A stretch of 64,000 nt of DNA from Scalesia atractyloides (GCA_947069175.1 CAMTDV010000018.1:46140869-46204868), one strand, 5' to 3'. Shown: positions 32,942 through 46,194, numbered from the stretch's first letter. Translations and numbers: made by a program. Notes: generated by a model from the sequence alone, not told the origin.

Positions 32942-33318
32942 TGTAGGACCGATCCTCGGTGCTAAGGAACCTAAATTTGATATCTAACATCCATAATAGA
33001 GGAAATATTACGTCGTGTTTACCAATAGACAAGAATTAATCAGTTAATCATCAGTTTCATTGATTAAACGTCAAGAGTACAAACTGACAGAGCTTCGCCT
33101 CCAGAATGTCAAAGTTACAAATGAATGAGGCAAGCTAGCTATTTATAGTAGTCCGAGTTCGCTCCTGGGAGACATGAGTTCGCCCGAACTTGCCTTTCAT
33201 GACACAATATGAGCGAACATGTCTCTAACAAACATAAATACACTTTTCAGCTAGCCTATTCAGCTCTATACTATACAGACTCGATATAAGACTAAGACAT
33301 AGACATTATGCACCAACA
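32942..33318 (-). repeat. 3' LTR of copia Z
   Basis: 377 bp. On the minus strand it reads TGTTGGTGC...TCCTACA. About 24 bp shorter than the 5' LTR, because the palindrome pair near 33180-33195 is collapsed into one. Minus-strand TATA box at 33140-33147. Confidence 0.95.
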
Positions 33319-33332
33319 GACTCCCCCTTGGA
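33319..33332 (-). other. Polypurine tract of copia Z
   Basis: Minus strand CCAAGGGGGAGTC directly before the 3' LTR. It primes plus-strand cDNA synthesis. Confidence 0.85.
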
Positions 33333-33382
33333 TATAGTCTTCGTCGTATATCAGTCTCCAAAACTCTGTCTTCATATAAATG

Positions 33383-36300
33383 TTAACGCACACGATCGAA
33401 GAAGTTCTTGTATGGCTTCTTTTGTCGCTCTTGTTTCGGATCCAGCGTCTGATCTGTAGGAGGCACTTTGTTCAAATGTTGAAATCTTTTAACACTTGCC
33501 GTCCTAGTTCTTTCATTAATTGCTTCAGGACGCTTCACCTCCTTTAAAAACGCAACCCTTTCTAAATCTCTCCACTTTGTTTGCCACATCTTTCCAGAAT
33601 TGACTTCGCGTGCATAACAAATGTTTACAACTTTCTGAAACTGCATCGCTTGTACCTTTTCTCGTTCTTCAAAAACAATCTTGCTATAGAACAAGGTTTA
33701 GATATCTTCTCTTGAGCAGTTCACAAGCCACATAGGATCTAGAATCTTAATGTTCCTCCATAAACCCCTCATGCCCTGATGACCCATCACCTCAACCATT
33801 TCCTTTGTTAATTCTAAGTGTTCTTCAAACTTCAGAACAATAACTGCCTCACAAGTAGCTGGATCTATTTGCCACCACTTGAACAAAGGATAGAAGTTTT
33901 GTTCAATCGGCATTAGCGGCATATTCCTCATGGCTCTTGGACGTTTCATGATCAACGTTATGTCTTTTTCTCCTGTTTTCTTGTTTGTCTTAATTCTGCG
34001 GCCAGGAATAAACGGCTTCCAGTAGTTGAATCCTTTCACCGCTTCATAGTTGATCATTTTCCACAATAACTGATCAATATACTTCATGTGATAGGTAAGG
34101 TTCACTGTTTGTACCAACTCTTCCACATCCCAATATGGTAATGTCTTGAAATCAGAAAGATACTTGAAGTATTGCACTCCAAACTCCCTTTTGATTGCAT
34201 ATACGTTCAGCTCCTTGAACCATCCCCAACTCAAGATATCCCCCAAAGAAACATCTTTATCTCTGGTAAAGAATGCTAGAGGACGTCTAAACTTGCGTTC
34301 GCGCGACATTTCTTTGAACCAAGATTTTCTTGCTTGAGCAATTTCTTCTTTAGTCATAGGTTTAGGAACTTTACCCTCTCATAGAGATTCTTCTATTTTT
34401 TCCTTCAACATTTCTTCATCAAGTTGCTTGTACATCTCCTCAAACATCTTCCTCTTCATCCTCTTTATCATCTTTCTCAGCTTCTTCATCGTCTTTTTTT
34501 CAGAAGCAGTGATAGGATCAGAAGGCTTGACAGATTCGTCAACCTTTGGAATATCAGACTCAGAAGCTAGAATCACATCATCGATAGACTTCTCTGCAGC
34601 ATCAGAAGACTTAGAGGCTTCACCTTCAACCCCTTTACCTTTTCCACTCGCAACTAATTCTTTCTCAGCGCGTTCCTTAGTTTCTTGTTGATCTAGACGA
34701 TCATATTCATCGATGAAATCGATACCCAGTGCTTTAGATAAAACTTTCTGCATCCTGGAGAATCTTCGATCATTTAGGGCTTGGATAGACTTCAGATCAG
34801 CTATCTCAGTTTGCATCTTTTCGTTAGCATCTTGCAAACTCTCTGTCAACGCTTTAAAGTACTCTCTTTCATTCTCTAACACTTTAACCTTGTCATCCAA
34901 AATCTCTTTCTCAACCGCACTTTGATTCATCTTTTGAATAAGCTCTGCTTTTTCAACTTCATTATGTGCCACTTTGTCTTCTAATGCCTTGACACGCTTT
35001 TCCAGAAGTTCAACGTTAGTTTTTGGAAAGAAATTGTTTAGATCCTGTAGGCTTATCGGATTGTTGTGCATATCACCAAACACATTAGGCCCTCTTGGAG
35101 TTTTTGGTGTTGACTTTGGAGTCGCAGGCTTTGGTGTAGACTTCTTTGGTGTAGAACTTTTAAGATTCGAAGTCGTTGGAGCAACAGGCGATTGAATTAT
35201 CGGTACTTCAAGTAATCCGGTCACAGGAGGTTCTTGTTAACTCCTTGACGATCAATCTCAGCAGTAATTTCAACAGGAGGTTCTTGTGTAGGAGGTTCTT
35301 GTGTGACTCCCGTCTCCTGTACGATAGAAGGTTCTTGTGTAACTTTTGCACTTTTTAAACTTCCTTTGTACCTTTTGCTAACAGCTTTTTGGGTTTCTTC
35401 ATTTTCTTTCTACCCTTTGTCTGAAGAGACCCTGTAGTTTTCGTCGAATAAACAGTAGCAGTCTTTACACGTTTTACTTTCTTCTTGGGTCTTTCCTCAT
35501 CAGACTCTTTTTCCTGATTTGGATCAAAATCAGCATCCACATCTCTTTCTTTCTTGGCTCTAATCTCAGCCTCTGATTTCTCTGGTTCTTTAACTGGAAT
35601 TTCTTCATCAGAATCATCTTCGTTTTCAGAAGTAGCAGAAATAACATCTTCTTTAGTCGTTTTTACTGCTTCTTGATTCTCAACCACTACTGCAGCACTT
35701 GAACCTGCTTTTGTTTGCACATTCTCTAGTTCATCTTCGTCTACGAGCATAGTATCAATTTTCTTAGCAGCTCGTTTTCTCTTTGGTTTATCAGCTTCTG
35801 CCTTTAAGAACCATTCGCTTCTTGCTTTCGGTTTAAAGTCTTTGAACCATTCCTTCTAAGCGTTAAGCTCTTTCTCATCATCGCTACCATCTTTTCTCCA
35901 TTTGTTTTCTGGCGGTGCGATATATTTAGCATCTTTAATAGCTCTGAAAACTGGTTTTGCAACAGGAGCTGATGCTTGTTTCTGAAACTTTATGAGCTTC
36001 TTTACTGTTGTTTCATCAAGATGAACTAGATACAACACATCATTTGGATCTCAAGCTATATTCTTGAACTTTTCATCAATCAACATCTGTACGAATCTCG
36101 GATAAAGAGAAAGTCTTGAATCTTCCATATTCTTGGACATGTGTGTGAAAAGAAGCTTAGAAAAGTTGAACGGCTTCTTCAGAATAAGCGTCATTTCTAT
36201 ACAGGCTAAATAATCTTGCACGTTGTCGAGACCAGCCTTGCGATGACTGAATGTGTGAATAATAGCATCCATCAGGAGCTTATAGGGGTTAGGCACTTCC

Positions 36301-36713
36301 CCTTTCTTCAATGTTGGCTTATTCATGCTTCCTTTGTAGCCCATCCGAAAGAAACAACCACGCACCATCTTTTCATCGAGATAAATTGGATCGTCTTTGT
36401 TATCGTTGAATTGTAACACTTTGCGTATATCATCTTCTGATACAGTGATCGGTTTAACTTCATTGCCGACTTGCATGGTTGAAATAATCGACTTCTGATC
36501 ATCACTTAAACTCGCGTTCGTCCAAAAATGAAAAGTGTGAGATCTATATGATACTGTACGCTCTATGATCGCTCTGTGAATAGGACTTTCTTCCAAAAAC
36601 TTCAAGATACTGTCGTACTCCTTAAGCGATGGACAGATCATCTTATCGAGAGTGATACAGGTGTTATGCGTCTTAGAAAACTCTATCGAGATTGCACGCG
36701 CTGGTACTTGATC
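33383..36713 (-). pseudogene. Additional 3' ORF (aORF) of copia Z, broken
   Basis: Read from 36713 down to 33383. The N-terminal globular domain (IEFSKTHNTCITLDK, MGYKGSMNKPTLKKGE, HTFSHRKAG) runs to about 35860 with stops near 36050 and 35855. Next are a Lys/Glu-rich acidic region, TQEPP repeats and a Thr-Pro-Lys region (KKSTPKPATPKS), then a long coiled coil (about 35050-34700, LLEKRVKALEDKV...). After a second acidic region and a TGA at 34379 comes a C-terminal domain (MTKEEIAQARKSWFKEM, GDILSWGWFKELNVYAIKRE, NMPLMPIEQNFYPLFKWW) ending FFDRVR, with a stop near 33698. There is no signal peptide or membrane helix. It occupies the env-like position of Sireviruses. Function unknown. Confidence 0.75.
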
Positions 36714-36741
36714 CTGAAAAACAACGCAAAACAATTAGCAC
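36714..36741 (-). promoter_or_regulatory. Putative 3' splice site before aORF, copia Z
   Basis: Minus strand: GTGCTAATTGTTTTGCG, a T-run, then CAG|GATCAAGTACC. Nearly identical to A and B. The first Met codon in the Z frame is well inside the conserved domain (MICPSLKEYD). Confidence 0.55.
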
Positions 36742-36779
36742 GCTTATCGAGAAAAGATTTACCAAAAAATTTCTAACAT

Positions 36780-37590
36780 AGTTATCAAGTTCGGGCGAAC
36801 TTGATTATGTGTTAAAACATTTTATTTCTATCAAGTTCACCCGAACATGTAACAATCACATTTTCATTATTTTTTAATAAGTTCGGGCGAACTTATGCTT
36901 ATAACAAGTTCACAAAAATTAAACATTAAGTTCGGTCGAACTTGTATTTTATTCATACTTTGAAACGTTAACAAGTTCGGTCGAACATGTCAATCTATCA
37001 GATTTATAAAGACTTTTGATGCAAGTTCGGTCGAACATAACAACAAGTTTGGCCGAACTTGTCATCTCCTACATATGAAACCTGTTCAACATTACTACAA
37101 CCATTTCATTCAAATTCAAGATATTTCCATGGTCGATTTTTTATGCTTATAAAGATTTTATGTTCAATTTTGTCCTTAAACAATTAGATCTATCAGATTT
37201 TAAAGTTTCAGATCCATTAGTTTCGATTATGATTTATTTCACGGTTCAAAGATCAAATGACTACCTCAGACATTGTCAATGGTGTGCCAATCACCAAGAA
37301 CAATCGAAAATTTGGCAGAGTAACGGCTCTAAAATGACAAAATAACACAATTGCTTCACAAGTGCTTAAGTTCGCTCGGATGAGTTTGTTTGCTGATAAA
37401 TGAGTTCGGCCGAACTTGCTTGGTACTTATACCATTGCATGTTCAGGCGAACTTACATGCCCATAACACAAGCCCATTGAAGTTCGGGCGAACTTAACAA
37501 TACAACTAGCCATTTATTTAGCAGGTTCGATCGAACTTGCTTTTTTTGTTAAACTTGTTCAGTTTAGCAAGTTCGGCCGAACTTGCCAAA
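36780..37590 (-). repeat. Palindrome arrays before the aORF of copia Z
   Basis: Minus-strand GTTCG-NN-CGAAC motifs, seen on the plus strand as AAGTTCGGGCGAACTT and AAGTTCGGTCGAACTT, at about 36786, 36829, 36879, 36928, 36972, 37022 and 37044. A second group lies at about 37403, 37437, 37482, 37525 and 37567. The gap between them (37060-37370) holds no recognisable feature. Confidence 0.85.
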
Positions 37591-39017
37591 CCACAATTTC
37601 AAACTATGTTATATTTTCATTTTAACCCCTGAATTTTCCAACTTTTTACCAGTTATTAAAATCCACTGAGTTGACCAAGTCCAGGTTAATGACCTTGGTT
37701 AACCGATTTGTCTGCCGAGTCCAAGTTAATGACCCGGTTTGACCCGTTACGAACAAACTGTTGATATTTTCAAAATCAAAGTTTCTAATTAATGAACTTT
37801 TTATCGTTTTTTGACTTTCAGATTTTAACAGATTAGCTCCCAGCCTGTTTTCAATGAGATTCCCACCAGTTCTAGCATCTTACCAGACTTCGAAGACCCA
37901 TTCTCCAATATTGGTTTGCTGAAAACAATGTAGAAATAAAATCTTTTTGAATTTTTGTAAGTTTATGCTAAAACACACTGAAAATCTTTTTGATTTTAAT
38001 CTGTAAAGCTGATAAACTATCTACAGAGCTATGTAAACTATGTACAAGCTTATTTACAGACATTTTTTTGTGAATTCGTGTCTAAAGGATCATATCAGTT
38101 AATTGAGACATATCACCAATACCGTTGACCTTTAGATGACTTTAAGCTTTTAAACTCGTTTTCCTAGATTGTCGATATGTTTGTCCACTTAAGCTTAACC
38201 ATATTTATCAACTGTTTCAAGATATGTTAAGGTAAGATTTATGAAACTTGACTTATCTACGGTTCCCACTTATTGAATATACTCCCGTATCCAGATTCCC
38301 TAGATTTCATCTTACTGGTGAATATAGCGTAATTGATATCTGTATTAGGGTAATGCAAGACCTTGAGAGCTCAGGTTAGTACTACCGTACAGACAAAGAG
38401 ATGAAGGCTCGTCTTTAAGGTGTGTTCCACTTAAGGAATCTTTTTAACACTGCAAATGATTAGATCTTTCGATTCTTTTCAATATTGCATGCCGTTTGGG
38501 GGGTTTTGACGAAAGTATTATAGAAGTTCTAGGCCATTGCTTCCGCAAAATCAGAAGAACTTGTATAATACCCCAGATATCAACTATCTATAAAGACCTC
38601 GTATCTCAGAATCATGCAATCTCTCAAATGAAATTTTAGAGTACTAAGTCCATATATCCAAGATGTCTTAAACCACAAGATTAAGCAGTTGCTAAATTTA
38701 GTTTATATCTTGAAAACAGTTTACTGAACATGTTAAGCCTATCGACACATCCTCAGTAAGACTCGTTTATTACTTTTAAACTTTCCATTTCATTAGCGTA
38801 CTGTGATAGTCCATTGATGTACTATCATTGCCTTTTTGTGACATCAAATTCTTTTTTTTCTTTTTCAATGTTTTTGTACATTTTTTAAATTCTTTTATAT
38901 GTTTTTGTATTTTCCCAAATATTTTCCCCCTAAAATCAAAAACATATTTTTGGATTTTAGATTTTTAAGAAATACTAAAGAAGACAGATATTTACAAACC
39001 ATACAAACCAATGCGGA
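37591..39017 (-). other. Conserved 1.4-kb non-coding block of copia Z
   Basis: Reverse-complement counterpart of 25493-26920. The internal PPT-like tract reads TCCCCCTAAAATC on the plus strand near 38925-38937. The duplicated GTCATTAACTTGGACT motif is near 37670-37740. No gene. Confidence 0.75.
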
Positions 39018-42000
39018 TTACGTGAATTCATCATCCGATCGGTATTCAACCTCAGCTTCCGCACCTGTAAGCCAATTTTTAATACCGTTAAGTCGCATTA
39101 GATATTTAAATCTTGTTAATGGAAATGCTTTGGTATAAAAATCAGCCCTTTGTTCGTCGGTGTGGATATTTTCTATTCGAACCAATTTTTTTCGTAACAA
39201 TCACGAATGAAATGGTATCGAATTTCAATGTGTTTTGTACGTGAGTGATGAACCGGATTTTTAGTTATATCGATGGCTGCTTTGTTATCTACAAATAAAG
39301 GCGTGTTAAGAAACTGCAGACCATAATCCCTCATCTGTTACTGAATCTAGAGGATTTGAGAGCAACAGCTGGAAACAGAAATGTATTCCTGGGAGGCAAG
39401 CTACGTTACCAGGCATGTGCCAAAGAACTGGCATCCTGCAGTTGTAGATTTCTAGTTCAGTTTGTCCACTCCGAAGTCCGAGTCAACGTATCTAGTGAGA
39501 TCAAAATTGTCGTTCTTGGGATACCACAGGCCGGTGCTTGGGCAACCTTTCAGGTAACGGAAGATTCGCTTAACTATCTTCAAGTGTGACATTCGAGGAC
39601 TTGACTGATATCTCGAACATAAGCATGTAGGATACATGATGTCCGGGCGCGATGCCGTTAGATACATCAACGAACCTATCATCGATCGATACAGTGTTTC
39701 ATCAACTTTCGTTCCTGTCTCGTCTACGCAAATCCCATGGTTCAGTGCCAGCGGCGTCGAAAGCGGCTTCGAAGAATCCATTTCAAACTTTTTGAGAATG
39801 TTGTGAACATACTTAGTCTGATGAATCAATATCCCGTCTGGAAGCTGATCCACTTGAAGACCTAAGAAGAACTTCATTTCGCCCATCGAGGACATCTCAA
39901 ATTTCTTCTTCATGATCTTTTCGAACTCTTTGCACAGATATGCTTTATTCTTGTTCAGTGGATCAACAAACCCCGGTGGTTGGCCGACATACACTTGTTC
40001 CCGAAGTTTACCATAGAGAAATGCAGATTTTACATCCAACTGGTACACCTTAAATCCTTTCCAAGCTGTGAACGCTAGGAAAATGCGGATAGATTCTAAT
40101 CTCGCAACCGGTGCGTATACCTACGTATAATCTATACCTTCCTGCTGGTGGAATCCCTTGACAACCAGCTGAGCTTTGTTTCTGACTATAACCCCTCGAT
40201 CGTCTCTTTTACACTTGAAGACCCACTTTGTATCAATAGCTTTCTGCTTCGGTGGCAAGTCTACAAGTTTCCAAACACCCAACTTCTCGAACTGTAAAAG
40301 TCCCTCTTGCATTGCTATCACCCAATTCTCGTCTGCCAGAGCCTCATTAACTGTCTTTGGCTCTATTTGAGATATGAAACATCAGTAGTAGCTGTAATTC
40401 TATGTTGGTGCAACTCGGGTGTAGAAACAACTAAGTGCTTTGTTGATTTTTTTTCGTGTACGCACACCAGTTTGTAGTTCTCCTATAATATTCGTTGAAG
40501 GATGGTACGAATATGATCGCTACATTTCTTCTGTTGGAACATCAACTAAACTTTGTTGATTTGAAACAATCAGATCATTGTTCACATTAACATTAGGAGT
40601 ACTTGTTGAAGCTTCATTCTGGTTTCTCGGACTAGCAGATTGATTTAACAGGTTAGAAATCTGTTCAAATTCTTCATCCGATGAAGTTTCATCATCAGCA
40701 TCAAATGTTGGTGCTTTATCCGAATCAGAATTCTGATTCTGAGGCATACTGGGCACTGTTGTGTTTTTTGGTTCATTAGAAGCATTCACTAGAGGTGTAG
40801 CAGGTGTTACTTCTGTTTCAGAAGTGTTTTCAACTTGAACACTACTGCTATTGCTTGGACCTGCTCTTGAAGATGAAGAATCCAACGTGGGTTGATTAAC
40901 CACAATTGGTCTAATGATTTGTTCTTGATTCGCTGACTGGTGAAGATAGTATAACGCTGCGACTTCTTCGTCAGATGGTTCTTCCAGCAAGTCGAATGAC
41001 TTCTAAAGTTCTTGATAGTTAAACAGCCACGCGTCACCTCTCCTTTGAATAGGATCCGTATAGTTGAAACAATCCACGTGTTGTGCTTCAATAACCTTTC
41101 TCAACGAAGGAATATATACTCTTCTTAACGGACTCGTATATCTGACAAAGAAACCTTCAAGAGATTTAGCCCCGAATTTGCCATCTTGATCGATTACAGT
41201 GCATGGCGCACCAAATGGTTCTAAGAATTTCAAATTTGGCTTCCGTCGGTTTATCATCTCGAAACATGTTTTCTTTGTTGGTTTGACAGTGAGAACTCTG
41301 TTTAGCGTGTAGCAAGCCGCAACAACCGCTTCACTCCAGAAGCTGATTGGAAGTTTAGAATCTGCAAGCATGGTTCTCGCAGTTTCAATCAAAGTTCTGT
41401 TTTTTTGTTCAGCTAGTCCGTTTTGTTGTGGAGTACAGGGAGCACTAAACTCGTGCAGAATCCATTTTGCGCTGTAGAATTCCTTCATTTTGTTATTCTT
41501 AAACTCCGTGCCATTGTCAATTCTAATGCGTCTGACCGGCAGATGAAAAAGGTTCTCGAGTTTCTTGAATAGAATAACCAAGTTCTCGAACGTTTCGTCT
41601 TTTGATTCCTGAAAGAATACCCACGAATATCTCAAATAGTCATCTGTCACGACCAAGCAATATAAGTCTCCTGAGATGCTTTGAACATTTACAGGACCAA
41701 ATAAGTCCATGTGGAGACATTCTAATGGCAACCTGATTGAGTTTAGAATTTTCTTCGGATGAGATTTCTTGATCTGCTTTCCCTTTTTGCATTCTAAGTA
41801 GTGATCAGAAATATAAAGCTCTAAAGATTTACACCATCTACAAGATCATTATGAACCAAGTAATTCATTTTTCGCAAATGAATATGCCCCATTTTACGAT
41901 GCCAAAGAATAGAATCCTTTTCAGTAGCCTTTGTCACAAAACATTGCGCTAATTTTGATGAAGTGGTAGCGACACCCATATCAAGAACATATAGATCATT

Positions 42001-42275
42001 CTCACGTGGTGCTCGCATCAGAATCCACTCATCTGGTATTTTGAATCCTGGCTTCAAGATAATACATTCTTTGTCGTTGAAATGCACCGTGAACTTCTTG
42101 TCACAAATCTACGATATGCTCAGAAGATTATATTCCAACTCTGCAATATAATTCACGCGATCGAATGAAACATCGCCATTGGAGAGTTTTCCCTTGGTGA
42201 CTATCCTTCCACCCTGGTTACCCGCAAAACCAACATATCCACCATTAATAGCTTTTATGTCAAATAGCAACGCTT
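39018..42275 (-). pseudogene. pol: Copia pol of element Z (active-site deletions)
   Basis: Read leftward from 42275. The protease active-site segment is missing at the start. GAG-pre-integrase: LWHRKMGHIHLRKMN (about 41870-41915). Integrase open at 41003-41731, with D (HMDLFGP), D (DNGTEF) and E (NGLAEQKN) present. A Ser/Asp linker spans 40520-40990. RT: WVFKCKRDDRG at 40121-40321, then 39452-40048, where KAYL joins directly to CKEFEKI, removing about 60 residues including YVDD. The RT tail reads SMIGSLMYLTASRPD and YVDSDFG. RNaseH near 39200-39450 is scrambled. The last part, 39018-39200, encodes HTDEQRADFYTKAF and a tail ending DDEFT. Dead copy. Confidence 0.85.
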
Positions 42276-45200
42276 AGAAAGTACGGATCTCTGGAGCCCC
42301 TGCACATTTTCAACAATCTATTTAAAAGCGAGACCCAAGCCTTTTTGGTCTTGGGTTGAATTGGATAACCGTCATCAAAATCAAACTCACACTCATCAGC
42401 ATAATCGAATCCACACTCATCTGCATAATCAAATTCATATTCATCATCTGGATTTTCTATGATGTTAAATGTTTGAAAATTTTACTGTCGTTTTATCTTT
42501 TGAATTGTTACCACTTGTAGTTTTGACATTTTCAGATGTGGTTTCAATTATGATCTCAGATTTTGATTCTTTCATGCTATCACTAGTCTTAACAAGCTCA
42601 GACTTGGTGATCTCAGATGTTGTTGACCGTTTCTTTGTAATCCAGGCTTGAGATTTTATGTTAGCCTTCTTGATGTAAAAGTTGTTTTCATTAGCCTTTG
42701 AAGTTTCACCTTTTTCAAAAATTGAATTTTCAAACTTAGGTTTGACTTCAGTTTTTGATTCATTTCTTTTTAAAATCTTTACTGGTTTTACAAACACTGG
42801 TTGCTTCGGTTTCACAACATTTAAACTTTCTTTCCTTCGAAGATAAGTCGACTTTGATTTTGGACAGTAATGTGCAATATGACCAATTTCGTTGCACTTG
42901 AATCAAGTCCGAGAATCATGTGGATGTCCTTTAGTGGGTTTTACACCACTAGTTTTGGCATCACTTGCAATTCTGGCTTTATCTCGAAGTTCTTTCTGTT
43001 TCTTGAATCATCGTTTGATTGTTTCCCGATCAAACTTTCCTCATGAACCGTGCTAATCCCATATAGAAAATTCATGTTTTTATTCTTGTATTCATGAAAT
43101 GGTGACACTTTCTTTTTAGGTTCATCTGATTCCTCTAATCCCAACCCAGCTCTCCGGTTTTCCGGATGATCACCACCATTCCTTCGGTAGTTGTTTCTTT
43201 TAGGTTTGGAATAGAATTTCTTTTCATTAATCTCCAGATCATCTGATGTGACTTCCACAAGTTTTGAAGAATTTGTCTAACAATTCTTCCTTCACTTTCT
43301 GAATCGGAAAACTATCATCAAAGTATAATCTATTAGATTCCTTAATCTTGTACATGACAACATTAGGATCATCACATAGATCATTCTTCGATGATGTATC
43401 ATCATTTTCGGACTGTGAATCAGAATTCTTTGCACTCGAGTCGGCGCTTTTAAAGCTACCTTCATCAGAATCGTTCAAAACATTTTCAACAACCTTTTTA
43501 ACCACAACATTGTCATCATCTGTTTTAGTATAGATTACATCAATGTTCTCTAGCAACTCAGTTTTCTTTTCAGATAACACCTCAATATTGAGTGCTTTCT
43601 CTATCCCATCAGCGGATTTGCGACAATACTTCTCGCATAGGGGTGGAGGAACATTGTTGTATTCTTTACCAATTTTCTTTTTAGGTTTCTCTTCCGATGG
43701 AATTGTCGGAAGGATGTGATCAATGGATTATGCGTTACAAGTGTAACTTCTCAAAAGTTGTTGAACACGCTCTGTTTCAATTGTCATGTCCCGGAGTTGT
43801 TGCTTAGATTCAGCAATGGTGTTAATATAGATATTAATCGCTTTTTGCTTATCCATTACTGTTCCTTTTAACATCCTTATTGTATCATGTTGTTCGATGT
43901 TATTTCTATCGCGTCTTCCATAGTCATTTTTCATTTTATCATACGCTTCCTTCATTGTGCTATAATCGTATTTCAAAAGTTCATTATGCGTATTGTTTTC
44001 AGCGATGATTTTTGATTTTGCGGCACATTCGATACAAGGTTCAGTAGATTTTGTACAAGGTTTCTCAACCTCTACAACTTGTACTTTGACAACTTCATTT
44101 ACCTTTGGACCTACCTTGGTTAGATTTACCATCAAGGCTTTGTCGGTAATGTCCTTGAGGTTTCAGCATTCACTTCTTTAGTAACATCCTGAGAACTTCC
44201 ATCAAAATGACCTGCAAAACTTTCACAAGAGTATGGAGATAAAATTCCTTGCTTCTGCATGTGGATATAACTCTTCTCGTTGTTGTTGCAAATATTGTTC
44301 CAGTAGTAAATTCTCCATAGCCGCTGCTTCTTCTGCAGATGTATCTTCAACTATCTCAGCCATCAACGCAACCCCGGTCTTCTTACTGATGTATGAGTTC
44401 CAGTCGAAACCATCATCTTCGTTTGATGCAACCATAGCTTTCTCATTGCTGTTGCTATTTGGTTTCTCTTGGATTTCAATCTGAGTCTTCTTTGGAAATG
44501 GCTTGTATTGAATGACTTCTTGTAATACCCGTTGCCTCCTCCGAAAGGACTCTGATTTCCTGTTGCTTCAGGATTTTCGCATTCTCTCTTGAAGTGACCC
44601 TTTTGGCGACATCGAAAACATGTAACCTTTGACTTGTCGAAGCCCAACTTGTTGCTAGAATTTCCAATATCTCGGCCTATGAGAGCAACAAACTTGGTAA
44701 CCCTTCGAATAATCGAAGCTAAACTCCACTTAATATCCATTAACTCGAGTTCTTCTTCATCCACTTGGTTATAATCTTCTGCCGTCATTTCAGGATTTCC
44801 AATTTTACCGGCTACATGACTTTCGTGACTCCAGAACAGTGGCGAGAAGAGACATATGTTGTTTAGCGACTTGTTCTGAAACAACATTGTTCAAATTTAC
44901 TGCGATGTTGTACTTGTATACATTCGAATCAGAATTTGTTTGTTGATTCTGATTTGCTTGACTTTGATAAGATGAATTAGAACCAGTGCTTGAGAACGAA
45001 CTTTGTGGACTCTGATCATAATGAGGCTGTGATTGACTCTGGTTTTGTGGAGAAGCATTCATGTTCGCACTAAACGCTGTCTCAATTTTCGAACTCGAAA
45101 TGTTGTCTTGCATTCACTTTTGTAGTACAACCCAACTTCTTGAACTACATTAGCGTTCTTTGACTTTGCAATCTTCAATAGTTCCATTTCATGGCCTTCG

Positions 45201-45404
45201 ATTTTATTGATAAATGTTGACAACTTGAAGAATTCACATTTATCGCTTTCCTTCAGAACCATTAGATAAGTAGTCCACTCTCCATCTGGTAGAGCGTCAG
45301 CAAGCTTGTCGATATACTCTTGTTCCGTCTTCTCAAGACCGTGTCTTAGCATTTGAACTTTAAGATGACAGAAGCGTTCAGTCATCTGCTTCATGGTCTC
45401 ACCC
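42276..45404 (-). pseudogene. gag: gag of copia Z, main part (broken)
   Basis: Continues from 52925-53391 after the Y insertion. Reading leftward: FCHLKVQM...LADALPDGEWTTYL (45394-45059), frameshifts near 45110 and 44815, then EELELMDIKWSLASIIRRV and the first CCHC knuckle (CFRCRQKGHFKREC, about 44630-44590). The extension shows frameshifts at about 44500, 44230 and 44135, the CTKSTEPCIEC cluster, and a helical region KAINIYINTIAE. Acidic Ser-rich (43239-43580) and basic (42941-43258) parts follow. The second knuckle region near 42895 is interrupted by a stop. The end, KKAWVSLLN at about 42330, leads to the gag/pol boundary. The protein is as in A and Y. Confidence 0.8.
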
Positions 45405-45409
45405 TTCAG

Positions 45410-45940
45410 TGTTGGTGCATATGTCTGTTGCCTTCGCCATTAACGTCATTATGTATCGAGTCTGAGCGAATAGGACTTAGTGTGTTAGAAGCAAGGCGTA
45501 TTTATGTATGTAATAGGACAAGTTTGCTGGTATGGTGCTTGGAAGGTCAAGTACGGCCGAACTTGACTAGGTCAAGTTCGGGCGAACTTACAGTCTCATC
45601 AGCAAACTTTTTTGGCCAAGTTCGCACATGATGTTATCATGTAATGCATGTTCGGCCGAACTTGCTTATGCAAGTTCGGGCGAACTTGTGTCATTTATGG
45701 CCTAACTTGTGTTCCTATAAATAGGTGCCTTGGGTTTTCATTTCTAAGAGTTAGAGATTTTGGCACAGAGACAGTGAAGCTCTGTCGGATTTGGTTCTCG
45801 AATGTATATGACTTTAGATCAATGAAAACAACGTTTAAATGAGTAATTCTTGTTATTTGATTAACATGTCATTAGTTTCCGCCTAATTGGACATTAGATA
45901 ACAAATTTAGGTTCCCGAGCTGTTCGTGGACGTTCCTACA
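45410..45940 (+). repeat. 5' LTR of Y
   Basis: TGTTGGTGCATATG...GTTCCTACA. Palindromes at about 45557-45595 and 45650-45690; TATAAATA at 45716-45723; the GAAGCTCTGTC element near 45775. Confidence 0.95.
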
Positions 45941-45942
45941 AG

Positions 45943-45954
45943 TGGTATCAGAGC
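45943..45954 (+). other. Primer-binding site of Y
   Basis: TGGTATCAGAGC (initiator tRNA-Met), two bases after the LTR. Confidence 0.9.
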
Positions 45955-46194
45955 CCGGATACCTAAATTTGCTGGAATCAAGACAAGAATCTCTCTTATT
46001 CTACTCCATTCTATCTTTTTTCTTAACATTTTCACATACTTGATGATTTCATGGTAAAAAATGGGTGATTTTTTAATATGTTATGTAAAACACACTTGTG
46101 GTAAACCCCTAAGAGTTTAGACATCAAATTCAATCGAATTGATACCAAAAAGTTGCAAAAACCATGGTTTGGAAACAAGATTCAGTTGAACGTA

